A stretch of 64,000 bases of DNA from Polytrichum commune (lineage: Eukaryota; Streptophyta; Polytrichopsida; Polytrichales; Polytrichaceae). A program made the position numbers and the translations under genes. Below the pieces are notes generated by a model. It made no database searches. It was not told the DNA's origin and saw nothing but the letters and a program-made list of their open reading frames with translations. Each line of letters starts with the position of its first letter. Position 1 is the stretch's first letter. Positions 57,432-64,000 of the stretch are shown here, piece after piece. The stretch lies in NCBI GenBank assembly GCA_950295325.1, contig OX485807.1, positions 27,065,666-27,129,665 of the forward strand, written 5' to 3'.

Positions 57432-60212
57432 CTATGCTCTTGCTTGATCTGTCTGCAGGATGGTACGTGGGCTGGGAGTACCGAACCGCCGTGTGGAAAT
57501 GGCAATTTCTTTTTCCCTGATCACCCTCAAAACATAGTCCTTGATTTGTTGTATTGTGTAGGGTCCTGGTACTTTGTGGGGATGTCGCTCTTGTAACCAG
57601 GTGAACTGCTGCACTGCTTCGTAGCAGATCGTTGTATCCTCGTCAATGAGAGTCTTCAGTGCTTGGCCGAAAGTAATGGGTTGATTCTTCACGAGTTCTT
57701 TGATTTGGTGAAAGGTAGTCTTCGGGTATGACTTGAGATTCGGTAATCGGTGCAATGGCGTGTGGCTGTAATAGTCGGCGTAGTGGCGACTAATGAATGT
57801 CAGAGCACGAAGCACGAACCTGCCCGCATAAAAGGGTGGAGATCCCGTCACGACTTCCATCACCCCTGTAGGTAACTTAACCTCTCCTGTAACCCACATA
57901 AAGGTTAATGTATCCCTGGCTGTTGCATCTGCCATTTGCCACATCTGTTCGAACTGGGTTCGTGAGAGGAAAGTGCCTGGTTTGATAAGCGGTACCTTAC
58001 TCACCAAAAGATTTAGCCCTTTTAGGGCGTGGTAATAGTGCATGATCGTTGTGAAAGGAGGAACATTGGCTGTGAATTGGTTGTAAATGGCAGCCTGGGG
58101 CAATGTGCTAGTCCTGGGGATGTCCGCTGGGCCGAGATTGTTGAGAATGGGGTCCGAGTTTGGGTCTGGAGGGTTTTCGAAGATCCTCTCCACCGTCTTC
58201 TGTAACTCATCCCGTTCTCTGGTAATGTGGCGGAGTTCTAGTTGTAACTCGGCAACCGAGCGTCGCTGGAACTCGGCTGGGTTCATCCTCTCCTCGATCA
58301 TTGAGTAGAGTGCAGAGTTACCTGTAACACTGCCACTGGGTTGTGGTGTTGCCTCACCCGATCTGGGGGTGACTGGACTTGATACTTTCGGTGCCAGATG
58401 TAATTTGCGAAGCTCCTCTTCTGTGGTTGCTAAAAGATCTGTCTGTCTCTGGTGCCGGAGCTGCAATTCGGTGAACTGCTCCTGGGTGGATTCCAGTTCG
58501 GCTTCTGTAGCAGCCAACCTGTTATTCTGCTGGTTCAGATCCTCAGTAAGTTGGTCATATTTTGCTTGCTGTCTTTTGTTGGTTTCCGTGAGAGTGACCA
58601 ATGCCTCCTCTGCTGTGGTCAATTGATCTTGGAGGTCAAAGGATACTTCGATCTGTTCATCGTAATTCTCATTGAGGGCTGCAAGTTGGTCAGTGAGTTT
58701 CCTGATCTCCATCTGTAACAAACCCTTCCCTACTGCATGCTCATTGTCAGTGAGGGCTTCTTTCTCCCTTAAGTTCTGCTTGAATTGCTGAGTAGCTTCC
58801 TGTTGGATTTTGTGGAATTCAGCGTCCATTGTTTTAATGAATTCTGACCCCGCTTTTCTGGTGAACGTGGTCAGCAGTTGTTCCAATCTGCGATGAGTAA
58901 AACAAATTTGGTTGATCATGCTGGACGTGTCGTCCGGCACTTGCCATTTTTCTGCTGCCTGGAGTACTCTCCTCTTCGGAGGCTCCCCTTCTGATTCCGT
59001 GTCGTGAGCCACCTGTGTGTGGTTGCTGGAGGGCTTGAACGGGTGGGAGGTCACTCGGATCACCGTGTTCAATTTGCCACTCCCTGATGCTTCCCCTAAT
59101 TTCCTCTTCCGGGGTGGTGGTGCTCTTTCCGTCATGGTTAGCCCGGCAGAAGTGCCAAACCCTGCTGTCTTTCTCTCCTGGCTGCCTAGGAAATTTGCCT
59201 CATCAATAATGAGGGTCAAATGAGGCCCAATAACAGTCCTGATGACCTTGGCCTTATCCTCCTGCTGATGTTTATGCAGGTTGAGCACCTCTGCCTTGAG
59301 TTCATCAAAGAACTCTAAGGGCCAATCCACTTTCTGTCCGTTTAGTGCTGCCAGCACTAAATTTGCAAAGTGGATGCTAATACTGTACTGGCTCGAGGTA
59401 TTGAGGCAAAAGAATGAACTCAATAGCCTTAAGGGCCGTTTTGATCCTGCAACCTTACAATCTCCCACTTTCACACTCTTTTGACTGTCTTGAATCGTTT
59501 CGAGGGAAGGAAACAAATCATGTAGCTGCAATTTTCCTCCCTCACCTTGCCCTTTAGGTGTCAAGTGAAAAACTTTGAGGAACAACTCTCTCCAGTCTTC
59601 AGAGAATAAGGGTAACACTTCACCTTTCAGGGTAACTTGCAGTGTGTCCTCTTGAAGCGTGTTGATGGCCTCTGCAGCTCTTACTGGATGCGTTACTCCC
59701 CACGGCACCTCGCACAAAAATCTTTCCAACCGGAGCTTGCGCAAGAAGGTGATTTCTTCCTTGCTGAACTGGGTGCTCCTAAATGCTGCATCTAAGCTGA
59801 AACTGAAAGATTCCATTGGTGTGTATGCTGTCAATCCGTGCATCAGCTTGAGGGTGGGGTAATTTTGCAGAAGCTTCGCAGCTTGCAAACTTGCCTGAAC
59901 CAAAACATGTTGCCAGATATGCTGCTTGCATGTGGGTGGGTACAGCTTGTTGTTCTCAGTGCTGAAACCAATGGAGGCGAGGGCCTTGAGTGCTCCTGAC
60001 TCAATGTGCTTCCAAGCTTCCCCTTGCTGCGAGTTTGTGTGTTTGGTGCGCTCATCTGCGGTGGCCATGGTGGTTACGAGCTTGAAAACGGCTAACCGGC
60101 TTACTGGTGCAACTGTCGGCTTCAGCTGAAAGGAAGTTGGACGAGGAGGAGGGAAAGGTCTTTGAACCCTAACTCCTGGGGTTGCGGTTCTTGGTCTCGC
60201 TGCCGTGGCCAA
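57432..60212 (-). CDS. 926-residue coiled-coil protein downstream of retrotransposon integrase, function unknown
   Basis: A long intact minus-strand frame lies 3' of the integrase ORF in the same orientation. An N-terminal globular part (about residues 60-340) has FLCEVPWGVTHPVRAAEAIN, EDWRELFLKVFHL, SIHFANLVLAALNGQKVDWP and VIGPHLTLIIDEA. A long heptad-rich coiled coil follows at about 430-610 (LTDQLAALNENYDEQIEVSF, LAATEAELESTQEQFTELQ) with a second short one near 650-690, then a globular C-terminus (about 710-926). No signal peptide, membrane helix, protease or zinc knuckle is seen, so it is neither a clear gag nor a classic envelope. The second Met near residue 49 (MATADERTKH) is an alternative start. 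Position after pol suggests an accessory ORF carried by the element. A host-gene origin cannot be excluded. Confidence 0.7.
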   Translation of the reverse strand: MATAARPRTATPGVRVQRPFPPPRPTSFQLKPTVAPVSRLAVFKLVTTMATADERTKHTNSQQGEAWKHIESGALKALASIGFSTENNKLYPPTCKQHIWQHVLVQASLQAAKLLQNYPTLKLMHGLTAYTPMESFSFSLDAAFRSTQFSKEEITFLRKLRLERFLCEVPWGVTHPVRAAEAINTLQEDTLQVTLKGEVLPLFSEDWRELFLKVFHLTPKGQGEGGKLQLHDLFPSLETIQDSQKSVKVGDCKVAGSKRPLRLLSSFFCLNTSSQYSISIHFANLVLAALNGQKVDWPLEFFDELKAEVLNLHKHQQEDKAKVIRTVIGPHLTLIIDEANFLGSQERKTAGFGTSAGLTMTERAPPPRKRKLGEASGSGKLNTVIRVTSHPFKPSSNHTQVAHDTESEGEPPKRRVLQAAEKWQVPDDTSSMINQICFTHRRLEQLLTTFTRKAGSEFIKTMDAEFHKIQQEATQQFKQNLREKEALTDNEHAVGKGLLQMEIRKLTDQLAALNENYDEQIEVSFDLQDQLTTAEEALVTLTETNKRQQAKYDQLTEDLNQQNNRLAATEAELESTQEQFTELQLRHQRQTDLLATTEEELRKLHLAPKVSSPVTPRSGEATPQPSGSVTGNSALYSMIEERMNPAEFQRRSVAELQLELRHITRERDELQKTVERIFENPPDPNSDPILNNLGPADIPRTSTLPQAAIYNQFTANVPPFTTIMHYYHALKGLNLLVSKVPLIKPGTFLSRTQFEQMWQMADATARDTLTFMWVTGEVKLPTGVMEVVTGSPPFYAGRFVLRALTFISRHYADYYSHTPLHRLPNLKSYPKTTFHQIKELVKNQPITFGQALKTLIDEDTTICYEAVQQFTWLQERHPHKVPGPYTIQQIKDYVLRVIREKEIAISTRRFGTPSPRTILQTDQARA

Positions 60213-61754
60213 CAGCTGGCGTTCGAGGTGGCAGACCGGTAAGTTCTCTGCTCCTTGCCTTTTTCTGCTGGTAAGTTTTTATCTTAACTTTTTACTGACT
60301 TCTTGCCAGTGGTTTGATGTAGGTATCCTGGTTACCTCTTTAAGTGGGATTCGCCCTTCGGGGCTTGAATCCCCAATTTTCTTGGGGTCCACTTGTTGGA
60401 CCCCTCCAATCAAAATTAAATTGGAGTTACTTGTTGGTCTCTATTTCGGCTTTGCCCTCCACTTGGAATTCTGCACTTGTAATATTTCTTGGAGTTTATG
60501 TAATAACATGTGCATATAGGTTATTTTCTTCTTTGCGTAGACTTCATGTCGTGGTAGAGATGATTCTGGAATTTTAGCTTTTGTATGTGAATATTTGGGC
60601 TGGGGAAGAATTTTAAAGGTTCGGAATCTGATGGATTCCTTTACTTGTTATGCAATGTGTTATCCCAATTCTTACTTGCCTTTCACCGTGCTTTTGTTGA
60701 GTTCTGGATGGAGGAATTTTCGATGGGTAACTGGGTAAATTTTGTGCTTGAAAATAAAATGTGAATCTGATGCAGCGTTTGGTTATACCCGGTTGATACT
60801 AGTGTCTGCCCGCCCAGTTAGTTACCCAGATACGTCCTCCTGTTTGTCCTTATGAATTCAGTCTTCATTCATAGCTGGCCTCCTCACAATAAAGTCCATT
60901 CTACAGTGACACCCGGATTTCATTCAACCAAGCCCCATCCAACTGTTCTATACTTCATCCGAGGTCATATCCAGTGCTCATGCATTCGCTCTTGAGGTTT
61001 TATAGAAACAAGGTATCAAAACTTCATCCCGAACATTGCTCCATTTGTTAAGAGAAAAGTCCAGTCTTCATGAGAGTTTACTTGCTTCGTAAAACACACA
61101 TCTGCCCTCGCTGGTATTAATAAATCGCTAGCTGACGTCTCCATTCTTCTATCAACTCCGAACATTTCATCCATTTGTGGTAGACTATTCCTCCCGCATT
61201 CATATTCATCCGAATTCGCATTCATTTATTTTATGGAGATCTCCTTCCCCATATCGCTTCATTCATAAGTGCCTTCATTTCCACTGAAATCTATCCTTCA
61301 AACTTCATTCGATGTTGTTCTCATCCTTCATCTATCTTTGTTTCCATTTGTAAGTTTACTTCTCGAGGTGTTACTAACGACACATTCGACGATTCTATTC
61401 CCGAACAACATTCATCCGTGACTTGTTCATCCGGTTACACAGTACTTGGTTCTCCGCGACTTTGCTTCCTCCAACATTTATTTAATCATTCATTTGAGCA
61501 TGATTGCTAAATTTATCCACACCCTTAAATTCATCATGTGGTCTTGGTTAGTTGTAGCATTCCACTTCCGAGTTTCGCGTGGTCTTGATTTCCTTCCTTG
61601 ATTTGACCATTTGTTGTTGTTGTCGCATAAATATGTTATGGTCTATTCCCATTACTTTTCACCGCGTTTAGGTGGTAAAAAGGCTCTCACTGGTTACTAA
61701 CCCAGTGTGTCGCCCTAAGCGAGCTTTTGCCTAGGGGGGGGTTGTGTGATTTTC
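60213..61754 (-). other. Spacer between integrase ORF and accessory ORF
   Basis: About 1.5 kb without a convincing frame. It is rich in CATTCATCC-type words between 60860 and 61520 and has a GGGGGGGG run at 61732-61740. The block at 60340-60420 contains nested short inverted repeats (CCCTTCGGGGCTTGAATCCCC; GGGGTCCACTTGTTGGACCCC), which could fold into hairpins. It might hold signals for expressing the downstream ORF, but this is not shown. Confidence 0.4.
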
Positions 61755-64000
61755 TTATTCGAGGGGATGCACCTCCCTACCCTCTTTCACATGGGTAAGG
61801 TCTTCATAGGCATGGTCCGCATCCCTTTGTACTTCTCCATCCAAGGTTGGCTTAGGTGGCGTAAATACATTTGTTCCTTTTGGTTTGACCAAATCGTTGG
61901 TTGACTGAGTGCCTTTGGTCCCATGGTTGTGTGGTCGTGTTACACCTTGCTCCCATAACTTTGTGGGTTGCGTGTAATAACCTTCTAGCATGATACGATG
62001 TATCTCCAAGTCCTCTTCATCCAGAGTAGCCTGATCCGGGTATGGTAGAGGTTTGGTATGTGAGGTCGTTCCTTGGTTAGAGGGGTTCAATAGAGGCTTT
62101 GAAATATCCTTGTTTTGAGTTTGGGATTTCTTTGCCTTAATCTCTGCTTCCAACAGATGGCATGCTAGAATTTGTAAAGCATAAGCTTGAGTAGTCTCCG
62201 GTTCTTGATATGGTTTGAGTTTGTTCATGTTAACTCGCCCCAACTTTTCTCCTTGTAAAGTGGTGACGTCCACCGATCCGTTGTCATAGAGTTGTTTAAT
62301 CACGTATGGTCCTGCCCATCGTATTTTGAATTTGCCGGGCCCGGGTATTTTATGGCGTAAATGCCACAAGATTCGTTGGCCGGGGTAAAATCGTGGTTTG
62401 AGTGTAGTCCCTTGCTCTGATTCTTTCTCCATGAGTGCGGATTCCTTAGCCTCATTTTGTGGTGGCTTGGTTGCTCCTTGTTTACATTGGTGACAACGTG
62501 TCTTTGGTTTTGGATGGTCATGTCTTTCTTTGCGTAAGGTTTGCATGTGTCTCATGTTTTCTTCCGCTTCATGTCGGGTCAAATCCATAACTCTGAGTTG
62601 TTCCATTCTCTTTTCGAGAATGGGATGAATTTCTTGGCTCCGTTTTTGGTACACATCAGGGTGAAGGTAAGCCATAGGCAATAAGGCTTCCGTACCAAAA
62701 ACTAATGAAAATGGAGTGTGCTTTGTGGTAACCTTATAGGCTGTCCTATAGGCCCAAAGCGCTGCATGTAACTTGGTGTCCCAATCTGTTCGATTGGCAT
62801 TCACCATCTTGGTCAAGGCAACTTTTATTACCTTGTTAGTACTTTCCGCTTGCCCGTTAGCCTGTGGGTAGTAAGTCGTTGATTTCCGATGTAAGATCAT
62901 AAACTCTTGGGTGAGTACTTTGATAGTGTCATTAATAAAATGACTCCCTTGGTCGCTCACGAACTCCAAAGGACATCCAAATTTAGTGATTATTTCTTCA
63001 AAGAGAAATTTGGCCGTGGACTTCGCCGTGTTATCCTTCAAGGCTCTGGCCTCCACCCATTTGGTGGTGTAGTCGGTAGCTGTAATGATATATCGATTTT
63101 TGGTGCCTTTGGCTGGAGGATTGACCGGTCCAATGAAATCCAAACCCCATTTTTGAAACACCTCAGTAGGCATTGTAGGGTGTAAGGGTTGAAGGTTTGT
63201 GGATATTTTAGGGCCAACCCTTTGGCATATATCACATTGAGTGCAATATAAATGAACATCTCGCTTCATGGTGGGCCACCAATACAAAGCGGTCAAAATC
63301 TTGTGGAGGGTGATTCTAGCTGAAAAGTGTCCTCCGGCTATTCCCTCATGAGCTTCCGCAACGATAGCTGTAGTGACTGGTCCGGCCACGCATGTTCTCC
63401 GTATGCCGTCTGGACCTTCTTTAATGAGTGTCCCGTTTTGATTTAACATGAACGGTCGGCTACGTATTGCTATTTGTTGTCGTTGCGTAGTTGACGCCTC
63501 TGTGGTCAAGCGTCCATGTTTTAAGTAGTCAATGTAGGGGGTTCTCCAGTCTTGTTCGTTTTCCCCTTTTGCTGTGATCGTGGTGCACTCTACCATTCGC
63601 CCTGTGGTTTGCTCGGGCCAACAAATCTTGCAGTTTCTACATAAATAGTCAATATCAGGAGGGATTGTGGGCCACCAATATGGTCCCGTATTGACTTGTG
63701 AGGTTATCTCGTCCATTGAGAGATGTGGGCTCCCTTGATGGTGGATGGTCTCCAACCATTTAATCCCTTTGTCTTTGGAGATGCAAAGTTTAATGTCTCC
63801 ATTTGTGAGTCTCCGTTTTAGTTTCCCCTCTTGTAGGAAGTACTGGGGTAACTCTTCACGTGACACACCCAATTCCTCGTGGAAGGCAAAATTGCTAAGT
63901 TCCATGGGGTTTTTGAGGTGCTGGATGATTGGTTCTCTCCAGTCACGTGCCTTCTGGTTCCTTAAGATAGTTCCATAGTTTTCAATTTTAAAACCTGGTA
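61755..64000 (-). CDS. Ty3/gypsy-type retrotransposon integrase (3' part of pol), runs off window
   Basis: The frame is open from the window edge to the stop at 61755. It begins with a partial module (DWREPIIQHLK ... HHQGSPHL ... YWWPT ... CRNCKIC), then repeats it (DWRTPYIDYLK ... HEGIAGGHF ... YWWPT ... CTQCDIC), so the HHCC zinc-binding unit is present twice. The catalytic core follows: Asp in WGLDFIGP, Asp in FVSDQGSHF and Glu in ANGQAEST, the last two separated by 35 residues (D,D-35-E). The C-terminus has a GPY/F-type module (KIRWAGPYVIKQLYDNG). Integrase inserts element cDNA into the host genome. An extra polar stretch with CHQC lies between core and C-terminus. No stop or shift is visible, so this copy may be fairly young. 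Reverse transcriptase and RNase H should lie just outside. Confidence 0.95.
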   Translation of the reverse strand, partial: PGFKIENYGTILRNQKARDWREPIIQHLKNPMELSNFAFHEELGVSREELPQYFLQEGKLKRRLTNGDIKLCISKDKGIKWLETIHHQGSPHLSMDEITSQVNTGPYWWPTIPPDIDYLCRNCKICWPEQTTGRMVECTTITAKGENEQDWRTPYIDYLKHGRLTTEASTTQRQQIAIRSRPFMLNQNGTLIKEGPDGIRRTCVAGPVTTAIVAEAHEGIAGGHFSARITLHKILTALYWWPTMKRDVHLYCTQCDICQRVGPKISTNLQPLHPTMPTEVFQKWGLDFIGPVNPPAKGTKNRYIITATDYTTKWVEARALKDNTAKSTAKFLFEEIITKFGCPLEFVSDQGSHFINDTIKVLTQEFMILHRKSTTYYPQANGQAESTNKVIKVALTKMVNANRTDWDTKLHAALWAYRTAYKVTTKHTPFSLVFGTEALLPMAYLHPDVYQKRSQEIHPILEKRMEQLRVMDLTRHEAEENMRHMQTLRKERHDHPKPKTRCHQCKQGATKPPQNEAKESALMEKESEQGTTLKPRFYPGQRILWHLRHKIPGPGKFKIRWAGPYVIKQLYDNGSVDVTTLQGEKLGRVNMNKLKPYQEPETTQAYALQILACHLLEAEIKAKKSQTQNKDISKPLLNPSNQGTTSHTKPLPYPDQATLDEEDLEIHRIMLEGYYTQPTKLWEQGVTRPHNHGTKGTQSTNDLVKPKGTNVFTPPKPTLDGEVQRDADHAYEDLTHVKEGREVHPLE

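Noticed and set aside
57055-57596. Three overlapping plus-strand frames rich in Ser, Leu and Pro
   Set aside because: C/T-rich DNA keeps all frames open; none resembles a protein, and part is antisense to the accessory ORF.
61730-61755. G8 run followed by TTGTGTGATT considered as a polypurine tract and LTR start
   Set aside because: It would read on the plus strand, opposite to the integrase, and the integrase stop follows within about 15 bases.

Overview
The window is nuclear DNA from a land plant. The evidence is two intron-rich plant housekeeping genes with GT-AG introns, a TIR-NB-ARC immune-receptor-like gene, and many plant-type transposable elements (hAT, CACTA-like, LINE, Ty3/gypsy). 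The NB-ARC MHD context (MHDHLGDMGR) and a LINE with a 2A-like motif and an RNase H domain suggest a non-seed plant, most likely a bryophyte such as a moss. That placement is inference and no marker gene settles it.

Layout. 1-0.93 kb: 3' end of a decayed hAT transposon. 0.94-7.2 kb: non-coding DNA with three short inverted-repeat elements (3034-3259, 3826-4352, 6880-7218). 7.2-19.3 kb: one old LINE on the minus strand (ORF1, then ORF2 with a basic N-terminus, 2A-like motif, endonuclease, reverse transcriptase, RNase H, zinc knuckle and C-terminal domain). Three later insertions split it, at 8058-9943, 11888-12387 and 13514-13913. Each is flanked by a target-site duplication, and removing each one brings the LINE halves back together. 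19.3-24.6 kb: non-coding, with a GC-richer repeated stretch.

24.6-28.3 kb: a plus-strand gene predicted to encode TIR, then NB-ARC, then a novel C-terminal part with four membrane segments and no LRR. 28.3-32.2 kb: several tandem and palindromic repeat arrays and a CACTA-like MITE. 33.5-41 kb: an 11-exon CCR4-type deadenylase gene (597 aa) whose 2.3-kb first intron is built from degenerate tandem repeats. 42-44.5 kb: another copy of the CACTA-like MITE and a dispersed repeat. 44.5-53 kb: a 17-exon gene for a 400-aa single-pass membrane protein resembling the ATG27/mannose-6-phosphate-receptor-like family.

55-64 kb: a Ty3/gypsy-type retrotransposon on the minus strand that runs off the right edge. 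It has an integrase with a duplicated zinc-binding module, followed downstream by a separate 926-residue coiled-coil ORF and a probable 3' terminal region with a 33-bp tandem array.

The two housekeeping genes were assembled by matching splice sites, reading phase and protein continuity across every exon. The host genes do not form a functional cluster. The most unusual items are the TIR-NB-ARC-membrane fusion, the 2A-like LINE with its dated nested insertions, and the extra ORF 3' of the integrase.
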